A stretch of DNA of 64,000 nucleotides, taken from positions 1 to 64,000 of the forward strand of contig CAKQWG010000001.1 of assembly GCA_934278005.1 (NCBI GenBank), written 5' to 3'. The notes under the pieces were generated by a model. The model saw only the letters and a program-made list of their open reading frames with translations. It was not told the origin of the DNA and ran no database searches. The position numbers and the translations under genes are program-made. The DNA is from an uncultured Pirellulaceae bacterium. Its GTDB lineage: Bacteria > Planctomycetota > Planctomycetia > Pirellulales > Pirellulaceae. Positions 56,845-64,000 of the stretch are shown here, one piece after another; positions within the stretch are counted from its first letter, which is position 1; the number at the start of each line of letters is the position of its first letter.

Positions 56845-58104
56845 CTAAACGGGGCGGACGATTAATACAGAATTAATGCCCAACATGCCGAAGGAGTTGT
56901 TAAGGATGTATGTCACGCGTTCAACTGTCCGCGGTTCATTGGCGACGAGGCCGTCCAGTGCGCAGTCGGGATCCAGGTTGTCCAGATTGATCGTAGCGTG
57001 CACTACATTGTCGTGAAAACTGGGCAGATTGCCGGCTAATTCCAGCGCTCCGGCGGCACCCATGGCATGGCCGATAAAACTCTTGGTGTTGTTGAAGTAG
57101 GTCTTGGGCGATCCGTCAAATACCTGGCGCAGGGCCTTGCATTCCTGCGCATCGCCGCTGGACGTACCCGTGGCGTGCGTGCTGACGATATCGATATCGG
57201 AGGCTGACAACCCGCCGCGTTTGAGCGCCAGTTCGATGCACTGGGCCTGCCGCTCGGGGTTGGGCAGGACAAAGTCGGTGGCATCGGTGTTGATCGCGTA
57301 GGAGACGATCTCAGCAACAATTTGCGCACCACGCGCTTTGGCATCGCTCAGCCGCTCCAAGATATAGATACAAGCCCCTTCTGAGACGACGATCCCATTG
57401 CGATCTCGGTCAAATGGCCGGCTAGCTTTGGTAGGGTCCTCGTGCGAGGCCAACGCGCCTTGGCTTTTGAAACTGGCAAAGATTCCGAACGTATGGATGC
57501 TCTCCGAGACGCCGCCGGCGATGGCGATGTCGCATTCGTTCAAGCGCAGCATCTGCGCTCCTTGCACGATACCCGCATTACCAGCCGCACAGGCTGCACC
57601 GATGGTGTAGTGAGGCCCAGTAACGCCCATGTTGAGGGCTACCTCGCCAGCTGGATTATTGGCTACGGTGCGCGGATTATGGTGATGCGACCAATACTGC
57701 GTATCGTAATCAAAGCCTTTGATGAGATAGATCTCATTCTCGGTCTCGACATTGCCGTGCTCGGTCACGCCGATGTAGATGCCGACGCGTGATTTATCGA
57801 CGTTGTCCCAGTCCAACCCCGAGCGACGCACGGCCTCATTAGCTGCCCAGATACCAACGGCTCCGGCACGTGTTCCACGGCGGACATCTTTTTTGGTTTG
57901 ATACTGGGTACTGGGGAAGTCACAGATACCCGCCAGCGTTTTGCCAACGTAGCGGATCTCATAGTTCTGGATGCCACTCTGCTGAGCCAGCAAATTTTCA
58001 CGCAGCGTTTCCAAATCGTTGCCAAGCGGACTGGTCAGGCCCACTGCGGTCATGACAATTCGCTGCTCATCAGGCAATTGGGCAGCCGTGTCCTTGGGTT
58101 TCAT
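56845..58104 (-). CDS. beta-ketoacyl-[acyl-carrier-protein] synthase (FabF-like)
   Basis: The enzyme condenses an acyl chain with malonyl-ACP in fatty-acid or related synthesis. The product is 419 aa, full length for the family. The Cys-His-His triad is visible: Cys172 in GAACAAGNAG, His310 in STHATGTSSGD and His346 in SFIGHAMGAAGALE, with Lys341 before it. The C-terminus NNSFGMLGINSVLIV is typical (FGFGGTNA-like, here altered). No acyl carrier protein, dehydratase or reductase lies nearby, so the product cannot be told. The gene is 166 nt downstream of the sigma-54 regulator gene, on the same strand. Confidence 0.9.
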   Translation of the reverse strand: MKPKDTAAQLPDEQRIVMTAVGLTSPLGNDLETLRENLLAQQSGIQNYEIRYVGKTLAGICDFPSTQYQTKKDVRRGTRAGAVGIWAANEAVRRSGLDWDNVDKSRVGIYIGVTEHGNVETENEIYLIKGFDYDTQYWSHHHNPRTVANNPAGEVALNMGVTGPHYTIGAACAAGNAGIVQGAQMLRLNECDIAIAGGVSESIHTFGIFASFKSQGALASHEDPTKASRPFDRDRNGIVVSEGACIYILERLSDAKARGAQIVAEIVSYAINTDATDFVLPNPERQAQCIELALKRGGLSASDIDIVSTHATGTSSGDAQECKALRQVFDGSPKTYFNNTKSFIGHAMGAAGALELAGNLPSFHDNVVHATINLDNLDPDCALDGLVANEPRTVERVTYILNNSFGMLGINSVLIVRPV

Positions 58105-58270
58105 ATGCGTTATTTTCAGCGATTGGAAATGGTCAGCGATGTTAGTTTTGCCTTAGCGGCAGTCGCCACGGCATTTGAGCGCCTGCGCGAAATTGGCCAG
58201 AGTCTAGCGGACCGCGGCTGCGCAGGAGGGCTGCTCAAAGCTACCGCTCGCAACCGTTTCTAGCAAGGGC

Positions 58271-59692
58271 TTAATTGCTGCGGAATTCAGCGGCTTCGAT
58301 TTCGTGACGTTTGAGCAATTTGTTCATTCCCTGGCGCGATAGGCCAGCTTGCCGGGCGGCAGCCGCGATATTGCCATCGTGCTTTTGCATCAGCACTGTC
58401 AGGTAGGAGTGTTCTGCGCTGTCGATTGCCTCTTCGCGTGAGATTTCGGCTAGGTCTAGACCGTCCTTGGGCGCCGTGACCGAGCTCTCGCTGACTTGTC
58501 GCGGCAGATCGGCCAAACCAATAATCGGACTGCGCGCGAGCGTCACTGCCCGTTCGACCACATTGCGCAGTTCGCGGATGTTGCCCGGCCAGGAGTAGTT
58601 TTTCAGCGACTGCAAGGCCTCGTCTGAAAAGCCGTCGATCGTGCGTTTTGCTGGACGTAGCTCGGGCAAAAAGCGTTGGGCCAGCAGCAGCACATCATCG
58701 CCGCGTTCACGGAGAGCTGGAAGTTCAATGTGGATGACTCCCAGACGGTAGAACAGGTCGCCGCGAAATCGCCCCGCGTTGACTTCGGCTTGCAAGTCGC
58801 GATTGGTAGCGCAAATAAAGCGGGTGTCTACTTGGACGGGCTTACTCTGCCCGACTGGAGTGAAGGTCTGCTCCTGGATCGCGCGTAGCAGTTTGGCTTG
58901 GGCTCCCGCCGGCAGTTCGCCCAGTTCGTCTAAAAACGCAGTGCCGCGATGGCACTGGCTGAGTAGGCCTTCCTGGTCTCGCACTGCGCCGGTGAACGAT
59001 CCCTTCACATGTCCGAACAGCACGGATTCAAAGAGTGCTTCGGGAATGGCCGTGCAGTCGATGACTTGGAAGTTGTGTGCGTTGCGAGCGCTCAGACGAT
59101 GGATAGCGCGGGCCACTACCTCTTTGCCAGTACCGCTCTCACCAGTCAGTAGGATGTTCGCGTTGGAGTCCGCTACGAGCTGAATGATTTCCATCAGCTC
59201 GAGCATGGGCGGACTGGTGCCGACAATCTCAGGGAAGATTTTGGCTAATTCCGTGTCCGCCAATGACTCTGCGGGGTCGGCAGACGCTGCCGAGGAGTCC
59301 GCTACGCGTGGAGCCGGGCTGGGAGGGGGCGAAGCTAACATCAACGCGCGCCGCACGCTGGCAAGCAAATCGTCCACTTTGACAGGCTTGAGCAGGTAGT
59401 CGGTAATGCCCAGCCGCACGCTTTCGATGGCCGTCGGCAGCGAGGGGACACCGGTAATCACAATCAACGGTATGTCAGCATGCTTGGACCGACTGGTGTG
59501 CAACAATTCCAATTTGAAATTGCCGGGCATATTCAGGTCGGACAGGATCAGATCGAAGGCTTGCTGTCCCAGAGCAGCGATGGCCGCGTCCGCATCGGCT
59601 ACACAGGTCACCGAGTAGCCCTCGTTGCGCAGCAGTTCTCCGGTGGTCTTAAGGTAGAAAGGCTCGTCGTCCGCTACAAGAATTTTCTTCAT
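58271..59692 (-). CDS. NtrC-family sigma-54-dependent response regulator
   Basis: The product is 473 aa. The receiver domain (1-118) has phospho-acceptor Asp52 in [11 protein letters not shown] and the Lys of DYLLKPVK. The AAA+ domain (~155-390) has GESGTGKE, the sigma-54 contact loop [14 protein letters not shown] and DLFYRLG. The C-terminal helix-turn-helix is Fis-like: [20 protein letters not shown]. It follows the histidine kinase gene by 25 nt, forming a classic two-component pair. The target genes are not known; the downstream ketoacyl synthase is a candidate by position only, since no sigma-54 motif was found before it. Confidence 0.92.
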   Translation of the reverse strand: MKKILVADDEPFYLKTTGELLRNEGYSVTCVADADAAIAALGQQAFDLILSDLNMPGNFKLELLHTSRSKHADIPLIVITGVPSLPTAIESVRLGITDYLLKPVKVDDLLASVRRALMLASPPPSPAPRVADSSAASADPAESLADTELAKIFPEIVGTSPPMLELMEIIQLVADSNANILLTGESGTGKEVVARAIHRLSARNAHNFQVIDCTAIPEALFESVLFGHVKGSFTGAVRDQEGLLSQCHRGTAFLDELGELPAGAQAKLLRAIQEQTFTPVGQSKPVQVDTRFICATNRDLQAEVNAGRFRGDLFYRLGVIHIELPALRERGDDVLLLAQRFLPELRPAKRTIDGFSDEALQSLKNYSWPGNIRELRNVVERAVTLARSPIIGLADLPRQVSESSVTAPKDGLDLAEISREEAIDSAEHSYLTVLMQKHDGNIAAAARQAGLSRQGMNKLLKRHEIEAAEFRSN

Positions 59693-59717
59693 GGATACTT
59701 AATGGAAAGAGATATTG

Positions 59718-60962
59718 CTAGACCGTCCTGGGTAGGCTGACCGTAAAGCGACTTCCCCGGCCGATTTGACTCTCGACGGAGATTTTGCCTCCCATGGCTT
59801 CTACCAGGCCGCTTGAGACTGAAAGACCCAATCCCAAACCCTGCTTGGGCAGTTCAGTCTTGGTCGTAAAAAATGGATCAAATAGCTGGGGCATGACTGA
59901 CGCATCGATGCCGCACCCATGGTCGGTGACGACAATCATCGTCTTTTTGGTGGTGGTCTGTAACGTGACTTCGACCTGTGTCCCCGCTTCGGATGCCTGG
60001 ATTGCATTGCGCACAAGATTGAACAAAACTTGTTTTAGTTCATCTTGGCGGAGGACGACTTCGGTTTGGTCGAGTTGGTCGGTGCGACGGCAGTCCGCAG
60101 CGCTGACCTGGACTGTGACACCACTGCGTTTGATTAGCGGTTCTAAGAGTATCACCAGGTCGCGAATGGTGCGTTCCAAATTAAATCTCGTCGCGTGTCC
60201 TGTACTGGGGCGATACAGCTGATACATATGATGCGTGATTTTGCTAATGCGTTCGATCTCATCGTCGATGAGGTCCAGCATGTCGTAATATTTGGTGTCG
60301 GGCGAGAGACTCGATTTAAACAGGCTAAAGGCGTTGCGAATTCCCGCCAGCGGATTGTTGATCTCATGTGCAACGCCCGCGGCCAGCTCTCCCAGAGCGG
60401 CCATGCGTTCCATCTTCAGACGCTGTTCCTCAAGCTGCATGATTCTGGCAGTCCGCTCTTGCACCAATTGCTCGAGATGTTCGTTGTGCAGTCGCAGTTG
60501 TTCTCGCAGGTCGCGTTTATCAGCGATGTCTCGAATGCTGGACCGAAACCCCAAACGTTGCCCGTCTGCATCGTACATGGGTTGCCACGAGACGGCCATC
60601 CAGCGCAGGCTGCCGTCGCGGTGCTGAGTCTGAAATTCGACATTGTTGCCGCTGGCACCGGCGATGGCCGAGACGATCACGCGGCTGATTCGCTTGCGAT
60701 GTCGCGGTGCCACTAGCGGCAGCGGATAATCGGGCATCATCAGACATTCATCGGGACGGAACCCGGTCAGACGCTCAACGGCAGAGTTAACCCACAGCAG
60801 TTGGCCGCTGGGCGACTGCCAGTCCTCCCAGTCGTAGGTGTAATCAGCGATAGCCCGAAAGTGCTCGCTGCTGACTTCAAAAGGGGCAGCGTTGGTGCCG
60901 CCCGGTACGGCGTGGTCGTCGAAAGCGTCAGCTTGGCTAGGCAAAGAGTCCATCAAACTCAT
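59718..60962 (-). CDS. PAS-domain sensor histidine kinase
   Basis: The product is 414 aa from the ATG at 60962 (MSLMDSLPSQ); a further upstream start would add 24 basic residues. A PAS/PAC domain spans ~35-155 (FRAIADYTYDWEDW, WMAVSWQPMYD). A coiled coil follows, then HisKA with GVAHEINNPLAGIRN, whose His is the phosphorylation site. The ATPase domain has NLVRNAIQAS, DHGCGIDASVMPQLFDPFFTTK and GLGLGLSVSSGLVEAMGG. There is no transmembrane helix, so it is a cytoplasmic sensor. It is co-transcribed with the sigma-54 regulator just downstream. Confidence 0.92.
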   Translation of the reverse strand: MSLMDSLPSQADAFDDHAVPGGTNAAPFEVSSEHFRAIADYTYDWEDWQSPSGQLLWVNSAVERLTGFRPDECLMMPDYPLPLVAPRHRKRISRVIVSAIAGASGNNVEFQTQHRDGSLRWMAVSWQPMYDADGQRLGFRSSIRDIADKRDLREQLRLHNEHLEQLVQERTARIMQLEEQRLKMERMAALGELAAGVAHEINNPLAGIRNAFSLFKSSLSPDTKYYDMLDLIDDEIERISKITHHMYQLYRPSTGHATRFNLERTIRDLVILLEPLIKRSGVTVQVSAADCRRTDQLDQTEVVLRQDELKQVLFNLVRNAIQASEAGTQVEVTLQTTTKKTMIVVTDHGCGIDASVMPQLFDPFFTTKTELPKQGLGLGLSVSSGLVEAMGGKISVESQIGRGSRFTVSLPRTV

Positions 60963-61036
60963 TCTAACATAAGCTACAGGCTTGGAAAGCGAATCGATCA
61001 GCGGATGAGACCGCTTGACGCGCACCGGACGCAAAG

Positions 61037-61065
61037 TTGTGGCAGGGGAGTGAGGCTTCTATAAT
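61037..61065 (+). promoter_or_regulatory. sigma-70-type promoter upstream of phosphatase pseudogene
   Basis: TTGTGG (61037-61042) and a perfect TATAAT (61060-61065) are separated by 17 nt. The expected start, near 61072, lies about 90 nt before the ATG at 61163. The -35 box is only a partial match. Confidence 0.45.
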
Positions 61066-61162
61066 CTGAATCTTCCAGAATCTAACGGCTTGTGGGCGGA
61101 GGGCGTTTCTAAAACTTTTTCCCACGTGTTTCCGGTTAAAAATTTTGTTGTAAAGTCTTTCA

Positions 61163-61674
61163 ATGAAACCTACGAAGTTTGGGCTGTTATCGATGGGATT
61201 TGCAGCCGGCTTGGTTGCGCTGGTGTGGCCGTCACCGCTGTTGCCACCGGTCGCAGGTGCGGAGTCGGACCGGCATGTGATCGTGGTCTCGCTGGACGGG
61301 TTAGCCGCCTACCTGGTCGACGATCCAAAGGTACCGCTCCCCACGATCCGCCGCTTGGCCACGCAGGGCGCGATCGCACAGGGTGGCATGACGGTATCGA
61401 ATCCCTCGGTGACGTGGCCCAACCACACCACGGTAGTGACCGGTGTGCGACCGGACAAGCACGGTGTATTAGCCAATGGCATGCTGGAACAGTGCTGCCT
61501 GAGGTGGAAAACGTCGACATTGCTCCGACGATAGCGCAGCTGCTGGACCTGGACTACTCGGCCACCGATGGTCGGCCGCTAACCGCCGCTCTGACCTCTG
61601 GTGAGTTACCAGCTGAAGTGCCAGCTGAAGTGCCAGTTGAAGTGCCAGCTGCAGCTCCAGGCTCCCGGCCGTAG
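61163..61674 (+). pseudogene. alkaline phosphatase / nucleotide pyrophosphatase family, internally deleted
   Basis: The 5' part encodes a signal peptide and the start of the fold: HVIVVSLDGLAAYLVD, with the metal-binding Asp, then SVTWPNHTTVVTGV, with the nucleophile Thr, and HGVLANGM. Near 61490 the family pattern jumps to its C-terminal end in another frame, LPEVENVDIAPTIAQLLDL and then DGRPLTAAL. The 250-300 residues normally between these are missing. The original frame stops at 61534. This is best read as an internal deletion with a frameshift in a once secreted phosphodiesterase. The tail carries 12-bp repeats. Confidence 0.8.
61609..61656 (+). repeat. 12-bp tandem repeat at the pseudogene end
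   Basis: Four units of CCAGCTGAAGTG, the third with one change and the last with two, encode Pro-Ala/Val-Glu-Val in the former C-terminal frame. It is probably a slippage-prone tail and not a functional domain. Confidence 0.8.
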
Positions 61675-61899
61675 GGCAACCGCGGCGAGCATAACTGAAG
61701 CGTGTGGTGCTGTGGCTAATTCATATCGCGCGTGGGGCTATGGTTTGCCGCTAACGCGCCGCGACTGGGCTGTGCTATGTTACATTCCAAAAATCGCTCT
61801 GGCGACCTAGGCATGGTTTTCTTAGTATGCCCCTAGCGCTGGCCGCGCCCCCGCTGCGGCACGCCATACCGATCACTCCCAGCGAAGGAACGCGAAACG

Positions 61900-62727
61900 A
61901 TGCGATCAATTGCCGTCATCAATCAGAAAGGTGGCGTGGGTAAGACCACGACTGCCGTCAATCTTGCCGCATCCCTAGCCGAAGCCGGACGCCGAGTCTG
62001 CGTGCTCGATCTGGATCCACAAGCTCACGCATCGCTGCACCTGGGCTTGTCGGTGATCCACGACCAGCCCAGCGTCTACGACATACTGTGTGGCGACGCG
62101 TCGATTGACGATGCGCGCAGCTGGGTCAACGACCGCTTGGCTGTTGTACCATCCAATTTGGATTTGGCAGCGGCCGAGATGGAGTTGGCTGGAGAGGTGG
62201 GCCGCGAGGTCATCCTGCGTGACAAACTGGAAGTCGATCCCGAGGATTTTGACTATCTCATTCTGGACTGCCCTCCATCGTTAGGCGTGCTGACGATCAA
62301 TGCACTGACGGCGGTAGACGAAGTTTTTCTGCCGCTGCAGCCACACTTTTTGGCACTGCACGGCTTGAGCAAGTTGCTCAAGACTATCGAGATCGTCGCA
62401 AAACGCTTGAACCCCAGCTTGCACTTATCGGGCGTCGTGCTGTGCATGTATGAGTCGAGCACGCGTTTGGCCGCTGAAGTAACTCGCGACGTGGACGAGT
62501 TTCTGGAGATGCAGTCGCGCGGCGACGGCGTGTGGGCCGGCGCCAAGTTTTTCCAGACCCGCATTCGCAGAAATATTCGCTTGGCTGAGGCGCCCAGCTT
62601 TGGTCAGTCGATTTTGGAGTATGCGCCTACTTCCAATGGTGCCGAGGACTATCGCGCACTGGCTCAAGAGATGATGGAGCTGCGTGTCGGTCGCCACGCT
62701 CCTCAGCAAGTCGCTCGCGCTGCCTAG
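61900..62727 (+). CDS. ParA/Soj-family ATPase
   Basis: The product is 275 aa. The deviant Walker A KGGVGKTT is at residues 10-17, with [10 protein letters not shown] and ILDCPPSLG (Walker B) following, and a ParA-type [22 protein letters not shown] near the C-terminus. It is the short chromosomal form without an N-terminal DNA-binding domain. AAGGA lies 11 nt before the ATG. ParA proteins position DNA or other cargo with a ParB-like partner. No ParB gene or parS-like site is visible nearby, so the cargo is open. Confidence 0.9.
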   Translation: MRSIAVINQKGGVGKTTTAVNLAASLAEAGRRVCVLDLDPQAHASLHLGLSVIHDQPSVYDILCGDASIDDARSWVNDRLAVVPSNLDLAAAEMELAGEVGREVILRDKLEVDPEDFDYLILDCPPSLGVLTINALTAVDEVFLPLQPHFLALHGLSKLLKTIEIVAKRLNPSLHLSGVVLCMYESSTRLAAEVTRDVDEFLEMQSRGDGVWAGAKFFQTRIRRNIRLAEAPSFGQSILEYAPTSNGAEDYRALAQEMMELRVGRHAPQQVARAA

Positions 62728-62767
62728 TGTCAGTTCATAACCAACTTCTTTGGAACTCGCTCTAGCC

Positions 62768-63478
62768 ATGCAGTCGGCGCGCCGAAAATCGATGCATCCG
62801 CCGCTCGCCGGCATGTGCTTGTCGCTGGCGGCCTTCTGCTTGACCGTCAGCGGATGCCACAGTTGGTATGGCGGACTGGAAAAGGGGCTCGATTTCCTGC
62901 CAGCGCCACTGACTCCTCCGCCACCAATCGAAATGCCGGTTGCCAATCCGGCACATATCGGTCAAGTCGATCCCGACTTTCTGTGGCGACAGGTCGTGGA
63001 TGCCGTTGACGACTACTTTCGCATCGATAAAGAGCAGCCGGTTCGCCGCGACAATATGAATTGGCTCGAAGGCTCCTTGACTACCTATCCGGTTGTTAGC
63101 GGTACCAGCTTCGAGCCGTGGAGAAATGACGCCAGTCGCGGTTTTGAGAGGTTGCAGAGCACGTTTCAAACGATTCGTCGCAAAGCTACGGTGCGGATCA
63201 TTCCCGAAGCGACTGGTTATCTGATCGACATTCAAGTGATGAAGGAGCAGGAGGACGTCGACCAGTCGCAGTTTTCTACTGCCGGCGCGGCCGCTCAACG
63301 GCATGACGGCACTATCGTGCGGCACGACGATCAGCTGCGGCAGGGACCGTTGACGCTGGGATGGTACGAAATCGGGCGCGACCGTGACTTGGAACGCCGC
63401 CTGATGGAGAGTATTCTAGGACGCGTAACTAATGTCCAACCGCCACCTAACCGACTGCTGCAGCACGGCACGCCCTAA
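62768..63478 (+). CDS. hypothetical lipoprotein
   Basis: From the ATG at 62768 the product is 236 aa; a TTG at 62750 would add six residues. The N-terminus is basic, then hydrophobic and ends in a lipobox, LTVSGC (residue ~32), so it is probably a lipoprotein. The remainder includes DPDFLWRQVVDAVDDYFRI, RRKATVRIIPEATGYLIDIQVMKE (here two strands) and RDLERRLMESILGRV. I recognise no named family; the pattern resembles planctomycete lipoproteins of unknown role. It follows ParA by 40 nt and may share its transcript. Confidence 0.7.
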   Translation: MQSARRKSMHPPLAGMCLSLAAFCLTVSGCHSWYGGLEKGLDFLPAPLTPPPPIEMPVANPAHIGQVDPDFLWRQVVDAVDDYFRIDKEQPVRRDNMNWLEGSLTTYPVVSGTSFEPWRNDASRGFERLQSTFQTIRRKATVRIIPEATGYLIDIQVMKEQEDVDQSQFSTAGAAAQRHDGTIVRHDDQLRQGPLTLGWYEIGRDRDLERRLMESILGRVTNVQPPPNRLLQHGTP

Positions 63479-63594
63479 TGCACAGAGCATGATGCACAGA
63501 GCATGACGTATACCACTGGCACTCCCAAATTGCCAGTCGTCGGCTAGAGCACGCGCGGTTGGCTGGAAACCTGTTTTACCCAGAAGCCGATCCC

Positions 63595-64000
63595 ATGAAA
63601 CTGAACTTTGCGGCACTCTCGCTATTTTTATTCATGATCAGCGGACTGATCGGCCAATCGGCAGGCACGTCATGCTGTGCCCCGGCACATGCCGAGGCTG
63701 CTGAACCTCAGACGATTCGCCTATGGGAAGCAGACGCTCCAGGCGCACTAGGCCAGGAGGAAAAAGATGTTCCCACGGCTTTAGTCTACCTGCCCGGTGG
63801 GGCCAAGGAGCCCACAGGTGCAATGGTGATTTTTCCCGGCGGCGGCTATGGCAACTTGGCCATCGACCACGAGGGGCATCAAATCGCTGCCTGGGCTAAT
63901 GAGATGGGACTGGCTGGGATCATTGTCAGCTACCGACATCGCTCGCGTGGTTACGGGCATCCTGCACCGATGCTCGACGCTCAGCGAGCTATTCGCCTGA
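63595..64000 (+). CDS. secreted alpha/beta hydrolase (3' end outside window)
   Basis: The frame is open from the ATG at 63595 to the window edge, 135 codons. A signal peptide (ALSLFLFMISGLIGQSAG) is followed by the esterase/xylanase-type start of an alpha/beta hydrolase: VPTALVYLPGG, then MVIFPGGGYGNLAIDHEG, an oxyanion-hole segment, and GIIVSYRHRSRGYGHPAPMLDAQRAIR. The serine nucleophile and the rest lie outside. Planctomycete members of this group are often encoded near polysaccharide-degradation genes. Confidence 0.8.
   Translation, partial: MKLNFAALSLFLFMISGLIGQSAGTSCCAPAHAEAAEPQTIRLWEADAPGALGQEEKDVPTALVYLPGGAKEPTGAMVIFPGGGYGNLAIDHEGHQIAAWANEMGLAGIIVSYRHRSRGYGHPAPMLDAQRAIRL

Noticed and set aside
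61900-63478. ParA plus lipoprotein considered as a plasmid partition locus
   Set aside because: There is no ParB, parS-like repeat or replication gene; the surroundings look chromosomal.

Overview
The window looks like chromosomal DNA of a Planctomycetota bacterium, most likely Pirellulales. This rests on the two giant surface proteins whose N-termini carry LEPR-XLL-like motifs (LEQLEQRQLLA, LETLERRELLA), a dockerin and GEVEDY domains, a TIGR03067-type domain, a DUF1080 protein, abundant sigma-54 regulators and loosely packed genes on both strands. No rRNA, tRNA, CRISPR array or transposase was recognised.

Layout. Bases 1-30043 (minus strand) hold two tandem giant paralogues. The upstream one (12866-30043, 5725 aa) is complete. 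The downstream one (1-12599, at least 4199 codons) runs off the window. Both combine an export/anchor N-terminus, a metzincin-like region, beta-helix arrays, PPC-like domains, a GEVEDY domain and cadherin-like repeats, and the complete one ends in a dockerin. The zinc-protease motif is intact in the downstream copy and destroyed in the upstream copy. Bases 30044-31779 are non-coding, with a cluster of short palindromic repeats and a 245-bp duplication.

Bases 31780-38350 (minus) hold envelope and stress-type genes: a SYLF protein, a PRC-barrel protein, a pyridoxamine-phosphate-oxidase-like protein, and a tight operon of small membrane proteins (CsbD-like, two single-helix proteins, a holin-X-like protein and a further single-helix protein). 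That operon is preceded by a near-perfect sigma-54 promoter. An HPt protein and a divergent NtrC-type regulator (38896-40659) lie just upstream and are the obvious candidate controllers.

Bases 40860-55074 carry RtcB, a DUF1080 protein (minus), mannose-1-phosphate guanylyltransferase, an ABC-2 exporter pair, an acyl-CoA-dehydrogenase-like protein with a possible AUU start, a secreted endonuclease/exonuclease/phosphatase-family lipoprotein (minus), a HEAT-like protein (minus), a large secreted Ycf48/CBM9-like fusion and a polytopic membrane protein. Bases 55076-61034 (minus) carry a second membrane protein, a small zinc-ribbon protein, a ketoacyl-ACP synthase and a histidine kinase/sigma-54 regulator pair. 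The end of the window has an internally deleted phosphatase pseudogene, a ParA ATPase, a lipoprotein and the start of a secreted alpha/beta hydrolase. Start choices and domain calls come from reading the sequence; no database search was possible.
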